From Nitrospirae bacterium GWC2_42_7 (GTDB taxonomy: Bacteria; Nitrospirota; Thermodesulfovibrionia; Thermodesulfovibrionales; UBA6898): a DNA stretch of 6,411 bases. The DNA is taken from assembly GCA_001803645.1 (NCBI GenBank), contig MHDW01000080.1, positions 1 to 6,411 on the forward strand, written 5' to 3'. How positions within the stretch are numbered: position 1 is the first letter of the stretch; each line of letters opens with the position of its first letter. The notes beneath the pieces were generated by a model. The model had not been told where the DNA came from. It made no database searches and worked only from the letters and a program-made list of their open reading frames with translations. Of the stretch, positions 1 to 5,556 are shown in pieces. The position numbers and the translations under genes are program-made.

Positions 1-1034
1 GAGAATTCACTAAAAGGGCATTTTTAAATGGCAGAATAAACCTGTCACAGGCAGAGGCCGTGATAGATCTTATAAATGCAAAGACAGAAGAAAGCCTTAA
101 GATAGCGCTCAAACAGCTTGAAGGAGGTTTATCAGAAAAGCTCTCGGATATCAGGAGCGTTCTTATTGAAATATGTGCTTTTGTAGAGGCATATATTGAT
201 TTTCCTGAGGATGAGATAGAAACACAAACAATGGAACAGACAACAAAAGGTCTGGCAGAAATAAAGAAAGAAATTGAAAACCTCTCAAAGACTTTTGATG
301 AGGCAAGGTTTTTCAGGGAAGGCTTGTCTGTAGCAATAGTTGGAAGGCCTAATGTCGGAAAGTCCTCGCTCCTTAATGCCCTTTTAAAAAAAGACAGGGC
401 TATTGTCACAGAGATCCCAGGCACAACAAGGGATATTATTGAAGACCACATTAATATCAACGGCCTGCCCATAAGGATCATAGACACAGCCGGCATCAGG
501 AACTCTGACGAGACAGTAGAAAAAGAAGGCATTCGCAGGAGCCTTAAGGCCATAGAGAATGCTGATCTTATAGTTGCTATGCTCGACGGCAGTGAGACAT
601 TAAAGCTGGAAGACTTTGAGTTCCTGAATATTATCAGGAGCAAAAATACTCTTATTGTGATCAACAAGACAGACCTTGATATGAAGATATCTCCTGAGAG
701 TATTCAGGAGTACGGCAAGCAATGCCTTTATATTTCAGCAGTCACAGGCAGAGGGCTTGAAGAACTTAAATCCACGATATTCAACTCCAATTTGAAAGAC
801 TGGAAAGAGGAAAGAGAAGGCCTTGTTGTCAGCAATATAAGGCATAAACTTGCACTTGACAGATCAGCTCTCTCGATCGGCAATGCGCTGAATGCGCTTA
901 AGGACAAACAGCCCCTCGAGATCTTTTCGATAGAGATCAGGGATGCTCTTGATAGAATAGGAGAGATAACAGGCGTTGTTACTACAGATGAGATTCTGGA
1001 TAAGATTTTTAATGATTTCTGTATCGGCAAATAG
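1..1034 (+). CDS. mnmE: tRNA uridine-5-carboxymethylaminomethyl(34) synthesis GTPase MnmE, 5'-truncated by the window edge
   Basis: MnmE (TrmE) is a cytosolic GTPase that works with MnmG to modify the wobble uridine U34 of certain tRNAs. The reading frame is open from base 3 and begins EFTKRAFLNGRINLSQAEAV, the conserved end of the N-terminal folate-binding/dimerisation domain. The true start therefore lies outside the window, and the Met at base 60 (a GTG codon) is not the start. About 343 residues are visible, against roughly 450 in the family, so some 110 N-terminal residues are missing. All G motifs are present: P-loop GRPNVGKSS (342-368), GTTRD (420-434), DTAG (483-494) and NKTD (663-674). 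The protein ends in FCIGK, the invariant C-terminal motif whose Cys is needed for tRNA modification. The C-terminal half is intact. The gene is unbroken and looks functional. Confidence 0.97.
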   Translation, partial: EFTKRAFLNGRINLSQAEAVIDLINAKTEESLKIALKQLEGGLSEKLSDIRSVLIEICAFVEAYIDFPEDEIETQTMEQTTKGLAEIKKEIENLSKTFDEARFFREGLSVAIVGRPNVGKSSLLNALLKKDRAIVTEIPGTTRDIIEDHININGLPIRIIDTAGIRNSDETVEKEGIRRSLKAIENADLIVAMLDGSETLKLEDFEFLNIIRSKNTLIVINKTDLDMKISPESIQEYGKQCLYISAVTGRGLEELKSTIFNSNLKDWKEEREGLVVSNIRHKLALDRSALSIGNALNALKDKQPLEIFSIEIRDALDRIGEITGVVTTDEILDKIFNDFCIGK

Positions 1035-1067
1035 TGAATGTGAAAACTCGCAGCATTGCTTTTTTCT

Positions 1068-1126
1068 GTCATTCCGGCTTGTCCGGAATCCTTCTTTAAG
1101 AAAGATTCCGGACAAGCCGGAATGAC
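1068..1126. repeat. Palindromic intergenic repeat (perfect 23-bp arms)
   Basis: Arms 1068-1090 and 1104-1126 are exact reverse complements over 23 bp, with core ATTCCGGCTTGTCCGGAAT. The 13-base centre can pair further after one mismatch (TTCTT with AAGAA). The element lies 33 bp after the mnmE stop and 47 bp before the next start codon. It resembles the dispersed GTCATTCC...GGAATGAC palindromes found in many copies between genes in several bacterial lineages (REP/MITE-like). That resemblance is from memory and no search was made. No T-run follows the hairpin on either strand, so it is not a canonical intrinsic terminator, although such a strong hairpin may stabilise the 3' end of mnmE mRNA. 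Confidence 0.9.
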
Positions 1127-1161
1127 GAACTGGAAAAGAGAATTTACACACAGATTTTAAT

Positions 1162-1168
1162 AGGAGGT
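1162..1168 (+). promoter_or_regulatory. Strong Shine-Dalgarno site for the DUF6485-type gene
   Basis: AGGAGGT ends 5 nt before the ATG at 1174. It fixes the start of this small gene and supports the view that it is really translated. Confidence 0.85.
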
Positions 1169-1173
1169 AAGCA

Positions 1174-1368
1174 ATGGAATGTATTTCCGAGAAGAATAAA
1201 AAGGTCTGCAACTGCACATATGAGCCATGCCCCAGAAAATACAAGTGCTGTGAATGCCTTCATTATCACAGGAAGAGCAATGAACTGCCGGCCTGCTTTT
1301 TCAACAAAGAATTCGAAAGGACCTACGACCGCTCCATCAGTAATTTTATAAAGATGAAGAATATGTGA
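1174..1368 (+). CDS. Small Cys-rich DUF6485 family protein (function unknown)
   Basis: This is a 64-residue protein beginning MECISEKNKKVCNCTYEPC. It has eight cysteines (positions 3, 12, 14, 19, 25, 26, 28 and 41) plus His30 and His32. The spacing CNCTYEPC, then CCECLHYH, then LPACFF is the pattern I recall for DUF6485, a family of 60-70-residue proteins in anaerobic and related bacteria with no assigned function. The Cys/His clusters suggest metal binding, probably zinc or an Fe-S cluster, but that is inference. There is no signal peptide or membrane segment, so a cytosolic location is expected. A strong ribosome binding site sits at the right distance. The gene stands alone: the palindromic repeat lies upstream and more than 200 bp without a gene lies downstream. 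The family call is from motif memory. Confidence 0.8.
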   Translation: MECISEKNKKVCNCTYEPCPRKYKCCECLHYHRKSNELPACFFNKEFERTYDRSISNFIKMKNM

Positions 1369-1458
1369 GATGGACATGAGTTAAAGGTCTTATGAAAAGA
1401 TTCTTTTCAGACTGAATGTTTTGAAATGATGGGAGACCAGCTAAACCGATAATAACAG

Positions 1459-1490
1459 AGGCAAGTGACAGCATTATGTCACAACTGCCT
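1459..1490. other. Stem-loop in the gene-free stretch before the antitoxin promoter
   Basis: GTGACA (1465-1470) pairs with TGTCAC (1477-1482) around a 6-nt loop. AGGCA (1459-1463) pairs with TGCCT (1486-1490) outside an asymmetric internal loop. The hairpin is followed by AAAAA on the + strand, so it is not a + strand terminator. The rest of 1369-1582 shows no supported gene: its open frames are very short and lack ribosome binding sites. The stem-loop may be chance or a relic. Confidence 0.35.
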
Positions 1491-1582
1491 AAAAAGGACA
1501 TATATATCTGCTGAATTAATGATGTCAAACCGCAGCATTGCAGGGAAATCCAAAATCACAAAAGCATTGAAGACAGGATGGA

Positions 1583-1611
1583 TTGACACAATATGTTTGT
1601 ACAATTATACT
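1583..1611 (+). promoter_or_regulatory. Sigma70-type promoter of the Phd/YefM-PIN operon
   Basis: A consensus -35 hexamer TTGACA (1583-1588) and a -10 hexamer TATACT (1606-1611) are separated by exactly 17 nt. The -10 lies 23 nt upstream of the antitoxin start codon. This is the best promoter match in the window. It sits where an autoregulated toxin-antitoxin promoter should be. Confidence 0.8.
1597..1604. promoter_or_regulatory. Candidate antitoxin operator (TTGTACAA palindrome)
   Basis: The 8-bp palindrome TTGTACAA lies in the spacer between the -35 and -10 boxes, so a bound repressor would block RNA polymerase. Its core TGTACA is the motif known to be recognised by E. coli YefM at the yefM-yoeB operator, and the downstream gene encodes an antitoxin of that Phd/YefM family. 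Negative autoregulation by the antitoxin is therefore a reasonable inference. Only one full palindrome is visible. Confidence 0.55.
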
Positions 1612-1634
1612 AACATTAAAAGGAGGTGGACAAT

Positions 1635-1886
1635 ATGAAATTCGTCAATGTCAGGGAATTCAGCTCGACTGCTACCAAGCTCCTCAGAGACGATGTGGAA
1701 AAGGGTACCCGGGTGATCATAACAAAACGAGGCAAGCCTGTGGGCCTTATAATACCGTTCACCGATAAGACAGCAGTCGCTGAAGCTCTTCTTGAGGAAG
1801 CTGAGTCCTTATTAAAGGAAAGCGGGACTACAGAGTCAGATGTTCTTAAGGCCCTTGAAAAAGCAAGGAAGAAGGTTTATGCCTAA
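1635..1886 (+). CDS. Type II antitoxin, Phd/YefM family
   Basis: This 83-residue protein begins MKFVNVREFSSTATKLL and continues through TRVIITKRGKPVGLIIPF, the characteristic Phd/YefM N-terminal fold that dimerises and binds DNA. The C-terminal part (about residues 48-83) is a charged helix rich in Glu and Lys, which in this family wraps round and inhibits the toxin. The ATG at 1635 is chosen because AGGAGGT at 1621-1627 sits 7 nt upstream. An in-frame GTG at 1626 overlaps that ribosome binding site and is unlikely to be the start. The last 8 nt overlap the toxin start, so the two are translationally coupled. The gene itself looks intact, although its toxin partner does not. Expected roles are neutralising a PIN ribonuclease and repressing its own promoter. 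Confidence 0.9.
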   Translation: MKFVNVREFSSTATKLLRDDVEKGTRVIITKRGKPVGLIIPFTDKTAVAEALLEEAESLLKESGTTESDVLKALEKARKKVYA

Positions 1887-2294
1887 GGTTGTGATAGATG
1901 CTAACGTTATTGTTTCATCCCTGTTTGGCGGTACACCGAGAAAGGCATTTCTCAAAGCCTTGAGGACATGTGATATTTATATTTCTCATGAAATCAGACA
2001 AGAGTTATCAGGGCTTCTTGATGAGCTTGAAGGCAAGCTCGGCAGCGCAAAGATCAGGCGGCTTCGTTCTATAATCAAAAGGCTGATTTCTTATTGAAAG
2101 AAGTTGTCCCTCACAGGAAAATAGAGCTTTCAAGAGACAACAAAGACAATGCTTACCTTAATCTGTGTCTTGCGGTAAGGGCCGATTTTCTGCTAACAGG
2201 CGACAAGGACCTGCTCGAAATTCCTGATAAGAAATTAAAATCCATTGGCTTGAACAGACTTAATATTGTTTCTCCGAATAAGTTTCTCTCTTAA
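1879..2294 (+). pseudogene. PIN-domain toxin (COG1569/TIGR00305-like ribonuclease), split by a frameshift
   Basis: The frame starts at the ATG at 1879, overlapping the antitoxin end, with MPKVVIDANVIVSSLFGG, a typical PIN N-terminus holding the first metal-binding Asp. It continues to HEIRQEL (conserved Glu) and stops at TGA 2095-2097 after 72 residues. The homologous second half continues in the -1 frame from about 2094 as LKEVVPHRKIELSRDNKDN, then ADFLLTGDKDLLEI, which supplies the remaining acidic residues, and ends at 2294. The two parts total about 138 residues, the usual length for this family, so one lost base (or two gained) near 2075-2095 explains the break. Neither half alone holds the complete active site. 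A TTG codon at 2094 overlaps the TGA, so reinitiation of a separate second half is conceivable. A sequencing or assembly error cannot be excluded. PIN toxins are Mg2+-dependent RNases. Confidence 0.85.
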
Positions 2295-2378
2295 CACGAA
2301 AAAAGACCGAGCTGGAGGGGAAGTTTTGAGATTGTTTATTTGTTCCCAGCGTCAAAGGTCGCGATACAATCAGTAAGG

Positions 2379-2483
2379 ATGCTTAAGGAGGGATGCTCAT
2401 TCTCATTAACTTGTCTGGAATGTCCGAAATCACAAAAACAGGCTGAGGATAAAGGGTGCAAGGGGTTTATTGGAGTTGTATAG
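2379..2483 (+). CDS. Unrecognised Cys-rich small ORF, possibly a gene fragment
   Basis: The frame is open from just after the PIN stop (2295) to TAG 2481-2483, 62 sense codons. From ATG 2379 it gives 34 residues with the spacing C-x5-C-x2-C-x11-C, around TCLECPKSQKQA and GCKGFIGVV. From the in-frame TTG at 2340 it would give 47 residues beginning LFPASKVAIQSVRMLKEG. The residue make-up (paired Cys, amphipathic N-terminal part, Lys/Glu balance) looks protein-like. I do not recognise a family. Neither start has a good ribosome binding site: GGAGGGG at 2314-2320 is 19 nt from the TTG, and an ATT at 2331 would be better spaced. It may therefore be a small metal-binding protein, or the 3' remnant of a gene whose 5' part is gone. 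Part of it (2410-2421) also matches an arm of the palindromic repeat, which weakens the coding case. Confidence 0.35.
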   Translation: MLKEGCSFSLTCLECPKSQKQAEDKGCKGFIGVV

Positions 2484-2491
2484 GTTGAATC

Positions 2492-2520
2492 TTGAAGATA
2501 GCAACTTATCGGAGGATAAT
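2492..2520 (+). promoter_or_regulatory. Candidate promoter for the second antitoxin
   Basis: TTGAAG (2492-2497) and GATAAT (2515-2520) are separated by 17 nt and lie 30 nt upstream of the start codon at 2551. The -10 matches consensus at 5 of 6 bases and the -35 at 4 of 6. No clear operator palindrome was found. Confidence 0.45.
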
Positions 2521-2550
2521 ATAAAATACTAAAGTGTAAGGAGGTATTTT

Positions 2551-2742
2551 ATGCATGGAATGAAAGAAATAATTCAGGAAGCAGAATCTCTTCCAGTGGA
2601 AGAAAGGGCTGTGGTAATCGATTCTTTACTGAAAACGCTTAATCCCCCATCAGCGGAGATTGATGCAGAATGGGCAAAAGTTGCCAAGAGTCGTCTTTCA
2701 GAGTTGCGGACTGGCAGCGTTAAGGCTGTGCCCGGGGACTAG
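2551..2742 (+). CDS. TIGR02574/PF09720-type addiction module antitoxin, C-terminally truncated by a stop codon
   Basis: This 63-residue protein starts MHGMKEIIQEAESLPVEER and contains VIDSLLKTLN, the N-terminal signature of the small 'putative addiction module component' antitoxins that pair with RelE/ParE toxins. TAAGGAGGT at 2537-2545 gives an excellent ribosome binding site for ATG 2551. The protein stops after AVPGD at TAG 2740-2742, but the same frame carries on as VFAKIRERFEK to TGA 2776-2778. Family members usually read GEEVFxxIRxR across this point, so a Glu codon (GAG) has probably become TAG. The lost tail is the part expected to contact the toxin. The restored ORF would overlap the toxin start by ATGA. 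The stub may still be made, but it probably has little function because its toxin is also gone. Confidence 0.8.
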   Translation: MHGMKEIIQEAESLPVEERAVVIDSLLKTLNPPSAEIDAEWAKVAKSRLSELRTGSVKAVPGD

Positions 2743-2774
2743 GTATTTGCAAAAATCCGTGAGCGGTTTGAAAA

Positions 2775-2813
2775 ATGACTTTCTCGTTTCATCCTGAAGC
2801 AATGCATGACTAA
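2775..2813 (+). pseudogene. Remnant of a RelE/ParE-type toxin gene (first 12 codons only)
   Basis: An ATG at 2775, overlapping the original antitoxin stop as ATGA, begins MTFSFHPEAMHD and then meets TAA 2811-2813. The FHPEA start is typical of the ParE/RelE toxins that partner TIGR02574 antitoxins. The usual protein has about 90-100 residues, so nearly all of the fold is missing. After the stop the frame continues for only eight codons (FQTSVKWT) before another TAA at 2838-2840. The start codon of the next gene (2831) lies inside this tail. The fragment is non-functional. Its end coincides with a sequence resembling one arm of the palindromic repeat, possibly marking where the rest was lost. 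Confidence 0.65.
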
Positions 2814-2824
2814 TTCCAGACAAG
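2813..2824. repeat. Degenerate arm of the palindromic repeat, paired with 2410-2421
   Basis: ATTCCAGACAAG here is the exact reverse complement of CTTGTCTGGAAT at 2410-2421. Both match the arm of the intact palindrome at 1068-1126 except for one base (CTTGTCCGGAAT). The match at this site extends to 12 of 13 bases with the following C. The two copies bracket the second toxin-antitoxin remnant in inverted orientation. They look like decayed copies of the same repeat family, but at this length chance is not excluded. Confidence 0.4.
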
Positions 2825-2830
2825 CGTAAA

Positions 2831-5485
2831 ATGGACATAAGGGGGAGTTTTACAGAGGCTGCCAGTTTATATCCTGATAACATTGTCTTCCATTATTTCA
2901 GAGACGAATGGAAGACAATAACTTACAGGGATTTTCTTCAGACAGTATTGGTCTCAGCCTCCTATCTTCAGAATATCGGGCTGCAAAAAGGGGATAGGGC
3001 TGCGATAATTTCCGAGAACAGGCATGAATGGTGCTCTGCATATCTTGCGATAATCATGGCAGGAGGGGTTGCTGTGCCAATGGATGCACAGCTAGGGCCG
3101 GATGAAATAAAGAATCTCCTGAGCAATTCAGGATCCAAAATAGTATTCCATAGTCAAAAAACCGTTACGAATGTCATAGAAGCCTCACGCTCGATAGAAG
3201 ACCCTTTTGTATTAATGAATTTTGATTCTCCTGAATATGAAGAGCTTACCAGAACCGAACCCCTGAATTCTTTTCCGGATATAACCCCTGATGATATTGC
3301 CTCTATCATCTATACATCTGGCACTACAGGGACCCCAAAAGGTGTGATGCTCACGCATAATAATTTTTGTTCAGACGCAGGTGCGCTGATAAAGGCAAAA
3401 GTGGTCTCTCATGAAGACAATGTGCTTTCGATCCTTCCGCTTCACCATACATATGCCTTTATGTGTACCTTCCTTGTCCCTGTTTTTCTCGGAGCATCGA
3501 TAATTTATCCTGCAAGCCTGAAAGGGCCTGATCTTGTCTCTGCTATTAAAGACAGAGGAGTGAGCATATTGATAGGTGTGCCACAGGTGCTGGATATAAT
3601 AAGGAACGGGATAATGAATAAAATAAAAGGACTTCCCGGCTCGTTATCTTTCATGCTATTAAAAATTCACAGCTTTTCAGGATCTGTTCACGAAAAGCTC
3701 GGAATTAATATTGGAAAGATCATCTTCAGGTCTGTTCATAAAAATTTTGGCAAAAGATTCAGGTTCTTCGCAAGCGGAGGCGCAAAGCTTGATCCGCAGA
3801 TAATGAAAGATCTTGAGGCCTTAGGATTCCCTGTGCTTGAAGGATATGGTCTAACAGAGACATCACCTGTTCTGACATTCAATCCTTTGTCAGGAAGAAA
3901 ACCCGGTTCAGCAGGAAAACCCCTCCCGGCAGTAGAACTAAAAATAATAGGTCCATCTGAAACCGGTGAGGGCGAGATAGCGATAAAAGGGCCTATGGTA
4001 ATGAAGGGATATTATAAAAATCCAACAGCCACCGCTGATGTTCTGAAGGATGGCTGGTTCATGACAGGCGATATTGGCAGGATTGACAAAGAAGGATATC
4101 TTTTTATCACAGGCCGTTCAAAAGAGGTGATAGTGCTCAGCTCAGGGAAGAATATCTACCCTGAAGATGCAGAGAGGATATTTCTGACATCCCCGCTTAT
4201 CAAAGAAGTCTGTATCCTGGGCGAGGAGAACAAAGGCATAACAGAATCTTTACATGCTCTGATCGTGCCTGATTTCGAATATGCGAAAAAGAACGGCATA
4301 TCGAATATTAATGACGCGATAAAGTGGGAGATAAATAAATTGTCAGGCAGTATGCCTTCATATATGAGGGTCAAGGGCTATTCTATCCGCACAGAACCTC
4401 TTCCAAGAACACCTCTCGGAAAATTAAGGCGTTTTATGATAAAGGATGCTTTGATACAAAAACCGGTACCTGAAACAGGAATATCAGCATCCGAAGCTCC
4501 TATGCCTGAAGACCATGAATCCAGAAAAGTGATAGAGGCGATAATGGATTTTTCAGGAGAAGAACAGACAATAAATACGGGCGACAATCTCGAACTCGAT
4601 CTCGGGCTTGATTCACTCTCGAAAATAGAACTGATAGTTTCCCTGGAAAAGATATTTTCTTTGAAACTGCCTGAGGATTTCCTGTCAGACGTACAAACCG
4701 TGGCTGACCTTATTGCCAAGATAAAAGATCAGTCAACAGCCGGAGTTTCAGCAGGGACATCAGAGAGGACAGGGTGGAGTAATATCTTATCCCGGGAGCT
4801 TTCAGAAGAAGAACTCAGCATAATCTCTTTTGAAACAGATAAAAGCAGAATGCTTGCTGCTTTTTTGGCATATACAGGATTAAGGTGCATTTTCAGACTA
4901 TTATTCAGGCTTGAGGCAAGAGGTATTGAGAATATTCCCTCCGGCAGGAACTTCATAATAGCTCCTAACCATACGAGCTATCTCGATGGATTCGCTGTAA
5001 TATTGTCGCTTCCCTTTTCATTTTTCAGGAACATTTATTTGCTCGGACTTAGAGAGTTTTTTGCAGGATTTTTAAGAAGCAGGCTTGCAAGGCTTGCGCA
5101 TGTGATACCGATAGATTCATCTTCATATCTTAACAAGGCATTACAGGTATCAGCCTTTGTATTAAAGAACAAACGTTCTCTGTCTGTCTTTCCTGAGGGA
5201 GGCCGCTCATTCAACGGTGAGATCATGGAATTTAAAAAAGGTGTCGGCATCCTTGCTGTTGAGATGGAAGTGCCTGTTGTGCCTGTTTTTATAGAAGGGG
5301 CTTTTGAAGCGCTCCCGCGCAATGCAAGAATACCGCGGTTTAAAAAAATAATAATAAAGTTCGGCAAGCCCCTTAATGTTAAAGAAATAGACTTCTCAAA
5401 AAGACCAGAGCATACTGATAAATATCAGTATTTTGCATCGCAGTTGAGAGAAAAGGTTGAAGATCTTAAGACAACTGAAAAATAA
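2831..5485 (+). CDS. Tri-modular acyl-activating enzyme: AMP-forming acyl ligase, acyl carrier domain, PlsC-type acyltransferase
   Basis: This 884-residue protein has three domains. (1) Residues 1 to about 540 form an AMP-dependent synthetase of the long-chain fatty acid type, with YTSGTTGTPKG (161-171), EGYGLTETSP (337-346), GWFMTGD (408-414), GRSKEVIVLSSGKNIYP (428-444) and the catalytic-lysine motif PLGKLRR (Lys531). (2) About 560-632 is a carrier protein domain with LGLDSLSKIEL, where Ser595 should receive 4'-phosphopantetheine. (3) About 670-884 is an LPLAT/PlsC acyltransferase with NHTSYLD (His714, Asp719, the HX4D motif), FPEGGRS (787-793) and VPVVPVFIEGA. The hydrophobic stretch at 674-694 probably seats it on the inner face of the membrane. 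The inferred role is to activate a fatty acid as acyl-AMP, load it on the internal carrier and transfer it to a lysophospholipid or glycerol-phosphate acceptor, much as E. coli Aas does, although Aas has its two catalytic domains in the opposite order and uses a separate ACP. ATG 2831 has no clear ribosome binding site. It is chosen from the domain start and because the frame opens only at 2810. Confidence 0.9.
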   Translation: MDIRGSFTEAASLYPDNIVFHYFRDEWKTITYRDFLQTVLVSASYLQNIGLQKGDRAAIISENRHEWCSAYLAIIMAGGVAVPMDAQLGPDEIKNLLSNSGSKIVFHSQKTVTNVIEASRSIEDPFVLMNFDSPEYEELTRTEPLNSFPDITPDDIASIIYTSGTTGTPKGVMLTHNNFCSDAGALIKAKVVSHEDNVLSILPLHHTYAFMCTFLVPVFLGASIIYPASLKGPDLVSAIKDRGVSILIGVPQVLDIIRNGIMNKIKGLPGSLSFMLLKIHSFSGSVHEKLGINIGKIIFRSVHKNFGKRFRFFASGGAKLDPQIMKDLEALGFPVLEGYGLTETSPVLTFNPLSGRKPGSAGKPLPAVELKIIGPSETGEGEIAIKGPMVMKGYYKNPTATADVLKDGWFMTGDIGRIDKEGYLFITGRSKEVIVLSSGKNIYPEDAERIFLTSPLIKEVCILGEENKGITESLHALIVPDFEYAKKNGISNINDAIKWEINKLSGSMPSYMRVKGYSIRTEPLPRTPLGKLRRFMIKDALIQKPVPETGISASEAPMPEDHESRKVIEAIMDFSGEEQTINTGDNLELDLGLDSLSKIELIVSLEKIFSLKLPEDFLSDVQTVADLIAKIKDQSTAGVSAGTSERTGWSNILSRELSEEELSIISFETDKSRMLAAFLAYTGLRCIFRLLFRLEARGIENIPSGRNFIIAPNHTSYLDGFAVILSLPFSFFRNIYLLGLREFFAGFLRSRLARLAHVIPIDSSSYLNKALQVSAFVLKNKRSLSVFPEGGRSFNGEIMEFKKGVGILAVEMEVPVVPVFIEGAFEALPRNARIPRFKKIIIKFGKPLNVKEIDFSKRPEHTDKYQYFASQLREKVEDLKTTEK

Positions 5486-5504
5486 TGTTCCAAAAAATTA
5501 TGAT

Positions 5505-5532
5505 TTGAGATAAACTTAATGAACGATATAAG
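5505..5532 (+). promoter_or_regulatory. Candidate promoter for the response regulator
   Basis: TTGAGA (5505-5510) and TATAAG (5527-5532) are 16 nt apart. They lie in the 71-bp gap after the acyltransferase stop, 24 nt before the start codon at 5557. The match is moderate. No convincing terminator separates the two genes, so read-through is also possible. Confidence 0.35.
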
Positions 5533-5556
5533 CCTGTAATAAAGGAGAGGTTGAAT

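Noticed and set aside
1068..1126. Intrinsic terminator of mnmE
   Set aside because: The hairpin is strong but neither strand shows a following T-run. The T-run at 1060-1065 lies upstream on the + strand.
864..1244. Minus-strand open frame running from the DUF6485 gene into mnmE
   Set aside because: It reads through the palindromic repeat and is antisense to two recognised genes. Its translation shows no family features and no ribosome binding site.
1346..1528. 60-codon minus-strand frame with a hydrophobic stretch in the gene-free gap
   Set aside because: No ribosome binding site was seen and the translation is not recognisable. It overlaps the end of the DUF6485 gene and a stem-loop, so chance is the simplest reading.
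1049..1541. Shared 11-mer CGCAGCATTGC at 1049-1059 and 1531-1541
   Set aside because: The match does not extend on either side and shows no link to a recognised element, so it is probably chance or minor repeat debris.
1583..1768. Short + strand frame starting inside the antitoxin promoter
   Set aside because: It overlaps the -35 box and runs out of frame through the recognised antitoxin, so it is a shadow.
2070..2100. Programmed -1 frameshift in the PIN toxin gene
   Set aside because: No X-XXY-YYZ slippery heptamer lies in the reading frame near the stop (the nearest is C-AAA-AGG), and no clear downstream stimulatory structure was found. A plain indel explains it better.
2094..2294. Separate gene for the second half of the PIN domain
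   Set aside because: The start would be a TTG without a ribosome binding site, and the translation is exactly the missing C-terminal half of the upstream toxin, so it is annotated as one broken gene.
4156..4956. Ser-rich minus-strand frames opposite the carrier domain of the large enzyme
   Set aside because: They are antisense shadows of a gene with clear domains. Their Ser/Ile-rich make-up comes from reversed Glu/Lys/Asp codons.
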